Source: Pseudomonadota bacterium | GTDB lineage: Bacteria; Pseudomonadota; Gammaproteobacteria; Burkholderiales; Burkholderiaceae_B | Direction: 5' to 3' | Length of the DNA stretch: 14,235 nucleotides | Assembly (NCBI GenBank): GCA_023427945.1 | Contig: JAEYZR010000312.1 | Span: forward strand, 1 to 14,235 | In this document: piece after piece, positions 6,891 to 12,882 of the stretch | Numbering within the stretch: the stretch's first letter is position 1 | Layout: the number at the start of each line of letters is the position of its first letter | The notes under the pieces: generated by a model | Database searches by the model: none | Seen by the model: the letters and a program-made list of their open reading frames with translations, nothing else | What the model was told of the DNA's origin: nothing | Position numbers and translations under genes: made by a program

Positions 6891-7772
6891 ATGTCGATTT
6901 TGATCAACAAGGACACCAAGGTCATCACCCAGGGCATCACCGGCACGACGGGCCAGTTTCACACCCGCATGTGCCGTGAATATGCCAATGGTCAGGCCGC
7001 TTTTGTCGCAGGCGTAAACCCCAAGAAAGCCGGTGAGGATTTCGAAGGCGTACCCATTTTTGCATCGGTCAAGGATGCCAAGGCCGAAACCGGCGCTACG
7101 GTCTCGGTCATCTATGTGCCGCCCGCCGGTGCCGCAGCAGCCATCTGGGAGGCGGTCGACGCCGATCTGGATCTGGTGATCTGCATTACCGAAGGCATTC
7201 CCGTTCGCGACATGTTGGCCCTGAAGAGCCGCATGAAAGCCGCCAACAAGAAAACCTTGCTGCTCGGCCCGAACTGCCCCGGCCTGATCACCCCCGACGA
7301 AATCAAGATCGGGATCATGCCCGGCCACATCCATCGCAAGGGCCGTATCGGCATCGTCAGCCGCTCCGGCACCCTGACGTATGAAGCCGTGGCACAAGTG
7401 ACCGAACTCGGTCTGGGTCAATCCAGCGCCGTGGGTATTGGTGGCGACCCCATCAACGGTCTGAAGCACGTCGACGTGCTCAAGCTCTTCAACGACGATC
7501 CCGATACCGACGCCGTCATCATGATCGGTGAAATCGGCGGTCCGGATGAGGTCAATGCTGCAGAGTGGGCCAAGGACAACATGAAGAAACCCGTGGTGGG
7601 CTTCATCGCTGGTGTCACGGCGCCTGCCGGCAAACGCATGGGTCACGCTGGTGCGTTGATCTCCGGCGGTGCCGACACGGCCGATGCCAAGCTGGAAATC
7701 ATGGAAGCTTGCGGTATCCGCACGACACGCAACCCGTCCGAAATGGCCAAGTTGCTGAAAGCCGCTCTGTAA
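6891..7772 (+). CDS. sucD: Succinyl-CoA synthetase alpha subunit
   Basis: SucD binds CoA and carries the phosphohistidine intermediate of succinyl-CoA synthetase. The 293-residue product starts MSILINKDTKVITQGITGTTG and shows the CoA-binding Rossmann fold with ITGTTGQFHT (residues 16-25). Next come NCPGLITP and the GIVSRSGTLTYE stretch. The catalytic histidine is His252, in GHAGALISGG (E. coli His246). The C-terminus (GIRTTRNPSEMAKLLKAAL) is normal, so the gene is complete. AAGGA lies about 7 nt before the ATG. The sucC-sucD spacer contains small tandem copies (CCGCACAG twice, at 6851 and 6859; ACAGTCAA at 6863 and 6873) of no obvious role. The operon ends at the strong terminator just downstream. 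Confidence 0.98.
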   Translation: MSILINKDTKVITQGITGTTGQFHTRMCREYANGQAAFVAGVNPKKAGEDFEGVPIFASVKDAKAETGATVSVIYVPPAGAAAAIWEAVDADLDLVICITEGIPVRDMLALKSRMKAANKKTLLLGPNCPGLITPDEIKIGIMPGHIHRKGRIGIVSRSGTLTYEAVAQVTELGLGQSSAVGIGGDPINGLKHVDVLKLFNDDPDTDAVIMIGEIGGPDEVNAAEWAKDNMKKPVVGFIAGVTAPAGKRMGHAGALISGGADTADAKLEIMEACGIRTTRNPSEMAKLLKAAL

Positions 7773-7781
7773 TCGAGAAGT

Positions 7782-7829
7782 TCCCGGCTTGCCGGGACCA
7801 GAAAAGGCCGCTGATGCGGCCTTTTTTTT
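7782..7829 (+). terminator. Strong Rho-independent terminator of sucCD
   Basis: The core is GGCCGC (7806-7811), a TGAT loop and GCGGCC (7816-7821), followed by eight T (7822-7829) and preceded by AAAA that can pair with the T-run. A second hairpin, TCCCGGC/GCCGGGA (7782-7788 with 7791-7797), stands immediately after the sucD stop. The upstream A-run makes the terminator partly bidirectional. Confidence 0.95.
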
Positions 7830-7840
7830 CGTCTGAACAA

Positions 7841-7896
7841 AATGACACACAGGGTTTGTCCCTCCCAGAAAATGCCACTTTTCAGCGGAATGACAC
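7841..7896. repeat. Three direct repeats AATGMCAC
   Basis: AATGACAC (7841-7848), AATGCCAC (7871-7878) and AATGACAC (7889-7896) lie in the gap after the sucCD terminator. On the minus strand the block reads TGTCATTCCGCTGAAAAGTG from 7894 downwards, which by eye resembles the repeated ends of IS21-family elements. No transposase ORF is present, so a solo end or a regulatory repeat cluster is possible. Confidence 0.4.
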
Positions 7897-7922
7897 CTGT
7901 TTGTAAGCTTGTTGAAAATATA

Positions 7923-7980
7923 CTGCGTGCCATAAACGACACCGACAAAATGTGCCCAATGCTCGCAGCGAGGCACGCAG
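7923..7980 (+). repeat. 9-bp inverted repeat upstream of the first terC-like gene
   Basis: CTGCGTGCC (7923-7931) pairs perfectly with GGCACGCAG (7972-7980) around a 40-nt interior that holds a smaller CTCGC-A-GCGAG dyad (7962-7972). A -10-like TATACT (7919-7924) touches the left arm. If transcription began further upstream, the RNA could fold into a long stem; otherwise this is a DNA-level dyad. I could not match it to the yybP-ykoY manganese riboswitch often found before this gene family. Confidence 0.5.
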
Positions 7981-7982
7981 GG

Positions 7983-8010
7983 GTCACATGCCCGATCGGG
8001 CCTATATAAC
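7983..8010 (+). promoter_or_regulatory. Candidate promoter with palindromic operator before terC1
   Basis: GTCACA (7983-7988) and TATAAC (8005-8010) are 16 bp apart, matching the sigma-70 hexamers at 4 of 6 and 5 of 6 positions. The spacer holds the perfect 12-bp palindrome GCCCGATCGGGC (7990-8001). An operator at this place could block or remodel the promoter. Transcription would start about 25 nt before the ATG at 8041. Confidence 0.4.
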
Positions 8011-8040
8011 AATGGGGATCGCTTCATTTGGTAGAGGCGC

Positions 8041-8739
8041 ATGGAATTGACACAAGCAGCGTTCTGGATCGCATTGCTGCAGATCATCTGGGTAAACATT
8101 CTTCTTTCTGGCGATAACGCGGTCGTCATCGCGCTGGCGGCGAGATCGCTGCCTGTAGAACAGCAACGCCGAGCCATCGTCATCGGTTCGGGTGCAGCCA
8201 TTGTGATGCGTATCGTGCTCACGCTGGTTGCCTCGCAACTGCTGGCACTGCCCTGGCTGAAGTTCGTGGGTTCCATCCTGCTGGTGTATATCGGCGTCTC
8301 CCTGCTGTTGCCCGAGGGCGAAGAGAAGGAGATTGGACAGAAGAATCACGGCATGTTCGTGGCCATCCGCACCATTCTGATCGCTGACCTGGTGATGAGC
8401 CTGGACAACGTCGTGGCCGTTGCCGCCGCCGCCATGGGCGACACGTTGTTGCTGGTGCTGGGGCTTGCCATCAGCATTCCGCTGGTGATCTTCGGTAGCA
8501 CGCTGCTGCTCAAGGTGATCGAGCGCTTCCCTCTGATCGTGTGGATCGGTGCCGCTTTGCTGGGTTTCATCGCAGGTGAGCTACTGGTTGACGACCCTGC
8601 ACTGCACAATGCGGTGATGCGCTTTGACAACATGGTGGGCATGTCCCATCACCAGACCGCACTGGCTGCAGGTGCTGTCGGGGCAGTTCTTGTGCTGATA
8701 ATTGGAAAATTGTTTCTCATGCGTCGGAAAGCTGAATGA
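8041..8739 (+). CDS. TerC/YjbE-family integral membrane protein, first copy
   Basis: Members of the TerC family are inner-membrane proteins; several (E. coli Alx, Bacillus MeeF/MeeY) act in manganese export. The YjbE subgroup, which this 232-residue protein resembles, is frequently under manganese control. It has about seven hydrophobic segments and both family signatures: LLSGDNAVVIAL (Asp25-Asn26) and DLVMSLDNVVAVA (Asp116, Asp122-Asn123), whose acidic and amide side chains are thought to handle the cation. One oddity is Asn19 in the first helix (IIWVNILL), where the second copy has Asp. The C-terminus has a short His-containing loop (MSHHQT) before the last helix. ATG 8041 fits the family start (MELTQAAFWIALLQII); GAGG lies 3 nt upstream, a tight spacing. 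A paralogue follows directly. Transport of manganese is inferred from family only. Confidence 0.9.
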   Translation: MELTQAAFWIALLQIIWVNILLSGDNAVVIALAARSLPVEQQRRAIVIGSGAAIVMRIVLTLVASQLLALPWLKFVGSILLVYIGVSLLLPEGEEKEIGQKNHGMFVAIRTILIADLVMSLDNVVAVAAAAMGDTLLLVLGLAISIPLVIFGSTLLLKVIERFPLIVWIGAALLGFIAGELLVDDPALHNAVMRFDNMVGMSHHQTALAAGAVGAVLVLIIGKLFLMRRKAE

Positions 8740-8783
8740 AAGCTGAACTACAATCGGTCGGTTTTGTTTTGTCCCGCTCACGC

Positions 8784-8801
8784 TGACTGGTCCGCCAGTC
8801 A
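8784..8801 (+). other. 7-bp hairpin between the two terC-like genes
   Basis: TGACTGG (8784-8790) and CCAGTCA (8795-8801) form a perfect stem with a TCCG loop in the gap between the two paralogues. No T-run follows it. It may be part of the leader of the second gene or an mRNA processing element. The gap from 8740 to 8870 holds no gene if the GTG start at 8871 is right. Confidence 0.45.
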
Positions 8802-8870
8802 CGTCAGGGGAACATGGGCGTAGACCCATTTCTTATATTCAATCCGATCGATTTAGTTGGGGGTAGTCAA

Positions 8871-9584
8871 GTGCTTGAGTTTTTTCAGACACTAAGCTGG
8901 GCGGCAGTTTTCCAGATCATCATGATTGACATTCTGCTTGGCGGAGACAACGCTGTCGTCATCGCACTGGCATGCCGTAATCTGCCGAAAGAGCAGCGCA
9001 TGCAGGGGATTTTGTGGGGCACAGCCGGCGCCATCATCCTGCGCGTCATTCTCATCGCTTTTGCACTGACGCTGCTGACTGTGCCTTTCCTGAAGGTCGT
9101 GGGCGCGCTGCTTCTGCTGTGGATCGGTATCAAACTGCTCATTCCCGAGGACGAGGCGCATGCGAACATCCAGGGGGGAGGCTCGATTGCAGCGGCAATC
9201 AAGACCATCATCATCGCTGACTTCGTCATGAGCCTGGACAACGTGATCGCCATTGCGGGCGCAGCCCAGGGTGCTCACCCGGATCACCAGATCGGTCTGG
9301 TGATTTTCGGTCTGATCGTCAGTGTGCCTATCATCGTCTGGGGTAGCACCATCGTGCTCAAGCTGATCGATCGTTTCCCTCTGGTGGTGACGTTGGGTGC
9401 CGCGCTGCTTGGCTGGATCGCTGGTGGCATGCTGGTGACCGACGTGGTCGTCGAACGGAACTTCGATTTTGGCGAAAACGCAGGCATGGTTAAAATCGCT
9501 GCTGAAATCATCGGCGCCGTGTCGGTGGTCTTGCTGGGTCGCTGGTTGGCGAGCCGCAAGAAGTCCAAGGAAGTTGCTGCATGA
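8871..9584 (+). CDS. TerC/YjbE-family integral membrane protein, second copy
   Basis: This is a paralogue of the upstream gene and again a probable inner-membrane metal transporter. It has 237 residues from a GTG start: first signature IIMIDILLGGDNAVVIAL (Asp20, Asp26-Asn27), second IADFVMSLDNVIAIA (Asp117, Asp123-Asn124), about seven membrane spans, and a basic C-terminus (RKKSKEVAA). An in-frame ATG at 8814 would add 19 residues. I prefer GTG 8871 because GGGGG stands 7 nt upstream, because the N-terminus then aligns with the first copy (23-24 residues before GDN), and because the extra stretch uses codons such as ATA, TTA and GTA that are rare in the neighbours. The stop overlaps the start of a 40-codon gene (ATGA), which in turn overlaps hemC, so translation of this gene probably feeds into the heme genes. 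Substrate is not known. Confidence 0.88.
   Translation: MLEFFQTLSWAAVFQIIMIDILLGGDNAVVIALACRNLPKEQRMQGILWGTAGAIILRVILIAFALTLLTVPFLKVVGALLLLWIGIKLLIPEDEAHANIQGGGSIAAAIKTIIIADFVMSLDNVIAIAGAAQGAHPDHQIGLVIFGLIVSVPIIVWGSTIVLKLIDRFPLVVTLGAALLGWIAGGMLVTDVVVERNFDFGENAGMVKIAAEIIGAVSVVLLGRWLASRKKSKEVAA
9567..9573 (+). promoter_or_regulatory. Ribosome binding site of the 40-codon pilin-like gene
   Basis: AAGGAAG lies inside the 3' end of the second terC-like gene, 7 nt before the ATG at 9581. Its strength and spacing are the main support that the short ORF overlapping terC2 is translated. Confidence 0.65.
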
Positions 9585-9703
9585 GTTTCTACAAGTCGGA
9601 GAGTTCCAAGTACTCGCAGACGGGCCTGAGCCTGTTGCAATTGCTGTTGGTCTTGGGACTGCTCGGGGTCGTTGTCACACTCATCGCCAATCAGTTCGTT
9701 TGA
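9581..9703 (+). CDS. 40-residue prepilin-like membrane microprotein
   Basis: The protein begins MSFYKSESSKYSQTG and continues LSLLQLLLVLGLLGVVVTLI before a short ANQFV end. It has a polar, slightly basic leader (residues 1-15) ending in Gly15, then a single hydrophobic helix (16-36). This is the layout of a type IV prepilin or pseudopilin: cleavage would fall after Gly15 and the mature form would start LSLLQ. Position +5 is Gln instead of the usual Glu, and the globular pilin domain is absent, so it could not build a normal pilus. Its ATG overlaps the terC2 stop (ATGA), its TGA overlaps the hemC ATG (TGATG), and AAGGAAG precedes it by 7 nt, so it is very probably translated. Function is unknown; it may serve mainly as a coupling peptide, a minor pseudopilin-like factor or a small membrane regulator. 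Confidence 0.72.
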   Translation: MSFYKSESSKYSQTGLSLLQLLLVLGLLGVVVTLIANQFV

Positions 9704-10653
9704 TGGCTGAGGGGCAAAGTAGTCCGACCCGTCTTGTGATTGCCACCCGTGCGAGCAGGCTCGCACTGTGGCAAGCGCTCCATGTTCAAGCCCGATTGCG
9801 CGATCTGTATCCCGATTGCGCCGTCGAGCTTCTCGAATTGACCACCCGTGGCGACCAGATCCTGGATCGCACGCTGTCCAAGGTCGGCGGCAAGGGTCTT
9901 TTCGTGAAAGAACTCGAAACCGCCTTGCTCGATGGCCGCGCTGATCTGGCGGTGCACTCCTTGAAGGACGTGCCTGTAGATTTGCACGCCCCCTTCGAGC
10001 TGTGCACCATCATGGCGCGCGCGGATTGTCGCGACGCCTTCGTGTCGAATCATTACGATTCGCTTGCGGCATTGCCTGCTGGCGCGGTCGTTGGTACGTC
10101 AAGCCTGCGCCGCGAGTCGCAGGTACGTGCCAGGTTTCCTGATCTCGTCGTCAAACCGTTGCGAGGCAACCTCGACACCCGGCTGGGTAAGCTCGACCGT
10201 GGGGACTACGACGGCATCATTCTGGCCGCGGCAGGGTTGCAGCGGCTCGATCTTCAGTCACGTATCCGGGGCTTCCTCAGTCCGCAGGAAAGCCTTCCAG
10301 CGGCAGGGCAAGGTGCCCTGGGCATCGAAATCCGTGCCGACCGGACCGAGGTTGCGCGCTGGCTCGAACCACTGGCGTGCGCCCAGACCACCACATGCAT
10401 GCTTGCCGAGCGCGCCGTTTCGCGGGTGCTTGGGGGCTCCTGCCAGGTGCCTCTGGCTGCGTATGCCGAAGTCGACGCAGGCACGATCAGCTTGCGGGCT
10501 CTGGTGGCTTCGCCGGACGGCGTGACAATCATACGGGCAGCAGGATCCGATTCGCTGGATCAGGCCCAGGCACTGGGCGAGCGTATCGGTCGTCAGTTGC
10601 TCGATGACGGCGCTCGCGAAATTCTCGCCAGTCTGCAGTCTCCCGACCTTTAA
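9703..10653 (+). CDS. hemC: Hydroxymethylbilane synthase (porphobilinogen deaminase)
   Basis: HemC joins four porphobilinogen molecules into hydroxymethylbilane, a cytosolic step of heme and sirohaem synthesis. The 316-residue product shows TRLVIATRASRLALWQA at the start and the VGGKGLFVKELE loop. It has the catalytic aspartate Asp89 in HSLKDVPV (E. coli Asp84), the substrate-binding arginines in GTSSLRRESQ (residues 131-140), and LRGNLDTRLGKLD. Cys247 in GGSCQVPLAAYA is the site of covalent attachment of the dipyrromethane cofactor (E. coli Cys242). All key residues are present. ATG 9703 overlaps the stop of the 40-codon gene (TGATG) and lacks its own Shine-Dalgarno, which points to translational coupling. 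A longer frame open upstream to 9469 only reads terC2 out of frame. hemD follows after 13 bp. Confidence 0.97.
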   Translation: MAEGQSSPTRLVIATRASRLALWQALHVQARLRDLYPDCAVELLELTTRGDQILDRTLSKVGGKGLFVKELETALLDGRADLAVHSLKDVPVDLHAPFELCTIMARADCRDAFVSNHYDSLAALPAGAVVGTSSLRRESQVRARFPDLVVKPLRGNLDTRLGKLDRGDYDGIILAAAGLQRLDLQSRIRGFLSPQESLPAAGQGALGIEIRADRTEVARWLEPLACAQTTTCMLAERAVSRVLGGSCQVPLAAYAEVDAGTISLRALVASPDGVTIIRAAGSDSLDQAQALGERIGRQLLDDGAREILASLQSPDL

Positions 10654-10666
10654 AGGCGTGCCCCAC

Positions 10667-11464
10667 ATGGCGCGCACCGCTGTCCTGACCCGACCTGGCG
10701 ATCGTCATGCCGCATTGGCGCAGCGTCTGCGCAGTGCGGGCTGGACGGTTCTGTCCGCTCCCGCATTGCAGATCGAACCGCTGCCGGTGCAGGGCATGGC
10801 GCGCTTTGAGCCCTCACTCTATGATCTGGTTGTCTTTGTCAGTGGCAACGCGGTGCGTGCCTATGCCGATGCACTCAGGTTCGACGCAACGACAAGCACA
10901 TGGCCAGCGAATGTGGCGGTTGCCGGGGTGGGCGCAGCCACGCTGCGCGAGGCGCGAAGGGTTTTCCGGTTGTCCGGGACAAATGTTCAGTATGCGCCTT
11001 CAGCCTATGCCCAATCGCACGATTCGGAGGCCCTGTATGAGGCCATGTGCCTGGCCCGTGCCACGGCGCGCCGGGTATTGATCGTGCGTGGGGCGACGGG
11101 ACGCCAGTGGCTGGCCGACCGACTGCGTGCCGATGGCGCCGAAGTGGACATGCTCCCCCTTTATGCACGCATACCGGCCGTGTGGCCCGCCGATACCCTG
11201 GCTACGCTTGCGACCTGGCGTGCGCAGGGCAGGGCCGTGACCTGGTTGTTCACCAGCGCCGAAAGCATGGGTGCTGTCGCGCAGCAGATACAGGCGAATG
11301 ACTGGTCACAGTGGTGGGTCAGCAGCCCAGTCGTGGTCACCCATTCGCGCCTGGCGCAGGCTTGGCGACGATGCGTCGATGAGGCGGGTGGCGTGGCAGA
11401 CGATAAGATAACGGTATGCCTGCCCGACGATGACGGGATATTTGAAGCATTTGTTGCTGTTTGA
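10667..11464 (+). CDS. hemD: Uroporphyrinogen-III synthase
   Basis: HemD closes and inverts ring D of hydroxymethylbilane to give uroporphyrinogen III, the branch point to heme, sirohaem and cobalamin. The 265-residue product is of the usual length (about 250). Family sequence conservation is low, but the landmarks are there: TAVLTRPGDRHAALAQRLRS at the N-terminus, YDLVVFVSGNAV (residues 52-63), VLIVRGATGRQWLADRLRADG (about 137-157), and WLFTSAES (193-200), corresponding to the conserved FTS motif. I chose ATG 10667 because MARTAVLTRPG fits the family and AAAGG lies about 10 nt upstream, overlapping the hemC stop. The in-frame ATG at 10604 lies deep inside hemC. Placement between hemC and hemX strongly supports the call. 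Confidence 0.94.
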   Translation: MARTAVLTRPGDRHAALAQRLRSAGWTVLSAPALQIEPLPVQGMARFEPSLYDLVVFVSGNAVRAYADALRFDATTSTWPANVAVAGVGAATLREARRVFRLSGTNVQYAPSAYAQSHDSEALYEAMCLARATARRVLIVRGATGRQWLADRLRADGAEVDMLPLYARIPAVWPADTLATLATWRAQGRAVTWLFTSAESMGAVAQQIQANDWSQWWVSSPVVVTHSRLAQAWRRCVDEAGGVADDKITVCLPDDDGIFEAFVAV

Positions 11465-11495
11465 TTGAACGGTATTAGCCTCGACGGAATACAAT
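11465..11495 (+). promoter_or_regulatory. Candidate promoter giving a leaderless hemX transcript
   Basis: In the 38-bp hemD-hemX gap, TTGAAC (11465-11470) and TACAAT (11490-11495) match the sigma-70 hexamers at 4 and 5 of 6 positions, but with a 19-bp spacer. The start would fall at 11502-11503, on the hemX ATG itself. No Shine-Dalgarno is visible before that ATG, so the pattern fits a leaderless mRNA. Confidence 0.35.
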
Positions 11496-11502
11496 CGCCC
11501 CT

Positions 11503-12879
11503 ATGACTGATAAGACACTCGTTCCCGACCCGGCCGCGCCCAAGCCCGGCTCCGAGGACGCGCCGGTCGGCGCTTCTGCTTCCCATTCTGCCGGTGCCTT
11601 GCTCACGCCGGGCGCTGCGACGTCTGCTTCGACAGCGAAAGGCGAATCATCAGGCAAACCCTCTACGAGCCCGGCCTCCGACGATTTGCCTGTGCCACCG
11701 GCCAAGCCGGTGGTCCCACCTGTTGCGCCAGCATCTGCAGGCGCGCTGCCACCGCAAGGGCGCGATCCGGGCGGCCCGCCGGCATCACAGCCCCCGGCAA
11801 GGTCGGGCAATTTTGCCTGGCTGGTCATCTTGCTGGTCGTGCTGTGCGTGGCACTCGGTGCCGCAATCTGGTATCAGCGCCAACAGTTCGAGGCCACGGG
11901 GATGACGGTGGCCTCGCGCATCGACGGACTGTCCAGCGAACTCAACGAGGCCCGCCGCGACATGCGTGAAGCACTGTCGATCGCACAATCACAAACCGCA
12001 AGAATTGCCGCCCTCGAAAATGCCGTGCGCGAGAACCAGGCCGAGTATTCGACACTGGAGCAGGCATGGCAGGACTTCAACGACACGACCAACGACGGTG
12101 TGCTGGCCAACGATATCGAGCGTTTGCTGACCATCGCCAGCCAACAGCTTCGTCTGGGCGGAAGCGTCAACAACGCCATCGTTGCACTTGAGTCGGCCCA
12201 ATCCCGTCTGACACGCGCTGATCGGCCCCGTTTCGTCAATCTGCAGCAAGCCGTGAACGGCGATCTCGATCGTCTGCGTGCGGTGCCCGTTGTCGATGTC
12301 GCGGCACAGTCGGCGCGCATCGAGCGCCTTTCCGCTCTCGTCTCCAAGGCGCCGCTGCTGGTACCCGATGGACAATCCATGCTGCAAAACAGCAGCAACT
12401 CGGAGCCCGCACCCGCATCTCCGCCTGAAGCGCCTGCCGCGCAAGCCGTCGCCCCGGATGCACCGTGGTGGCAGCACTGGCGTGCCGAGGTGACTTCCTG
12501 GCCAGCACGTGCCGGCAGTGCACTCACGCATGAGCTGGGCGACCTGATCAAGGTGCAGCGGGTCGATCAACCGGCATCCCTGATGATGTCGGCCAGCCAG
12601 GCCGACCAGCTTCGCGCGACCTTGCGTCAGCGTCTTCAGACCGTGCAGCTGGCGCTCTTGATGCGTCAGTCGTCGGTGTGGAAGAGCGAGCTGGCGATCG
12701 TCACCGACACGTTGAACAACTATTTCGAACCGCGCTCCACCGACACGCAGGCTGCATTGCGGCTGGCTGAATCGCTGGGCGAGACGCCGGTTGCCGCAGC
12801 CTTGCCCGAGATCACGGACAGCTTGAACGCGATGGCTGCCGTGCGTTCGCAAGCCAGTTCTGAAACCGAGCGGAACTAA
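11503..12879 (+). CDS. hemX: HemX, single-span inner-membrane protein
   Basis: HemX (PF04375-type) accompanies hemCD in many Proteobacteria; its exact role is not settled, and despite an old annotation it lacks a methyltransferase domain. The 458-residue product has a long disordered N-terminal part rich in Pro, Ala and Ser (about residues 1-102). One membrane helix follows (FAWLVILLVVLCVALGAAIWY region, about 104-124), then a coiled coil (about 135-185, many Glu/Arg/Gln heptads). The body contains ANDIERLLTIASQQLRLGG, a hallmark of the family. A second Pro/Ala linker (about 290-325) precedes a helical C-terminal domain with WWQHWRAEV. The extended Pro/Ala segment is longer than in E. coli HemX (about 393 residues). 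Topology is probably N-in with the large domain periplasmic. hemY begins 3 bp after its stop, so the two are one unit. Confidence 0.92.
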   Translation: MTDKTLVPDPAAPKPGSEDAPVGASASHSAGALLTPGAATSASTAKGESSGKPSTSPASDDLPVPPAKPVVPPVAPASAGALPPQGRDPGGPPASQPPARSGNFAWLVILLVVLCVALGAAIWYQRQQFEATGMTVASRIDGLSSELNEARRDMREALSIAQSQTARIAALENAVRENQAEYSTLEQAWQDFNDTTNDGVLANDIERLLTIASQQLRLGGSVNNAIVALESAQSRLTRADRPRFVNLQQAVNGDLDRLRAVPVVDVAAQSARIERLSALVSKAPLLVPDGQSMLQNSSNSEPAPASPPEAPAAQAVAPDAPWWQHWRAEVTSWPARAGSALTHELGDLIKVQRVDQPASLMMSASQADQLRATLRQRLQTVQLALLMRQSSVWKSELAIVTDTLNNYFEPRSTDTQAALRLAESLGETPVAAALPEITDSLNAMAAVRSQASSETERN

Positions 12880-12882
12880 GCC

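Noticed and set aside
7830..8040. yybP-ykoY manganese riboswitch before the terC-like gene
   Set aside because: Expected from gene family, but I could not find the conserved GGGGAGUAG-type core or its partner segments. A covariance-model search would be decisive.
6867..8276. A 469-codon minus-strand frame across sucD, the terminator and the start of terC1
   Set aside because: It runs through a strong terminator and two unrelated genes; its apparent length comes from codon bias on the other strand.
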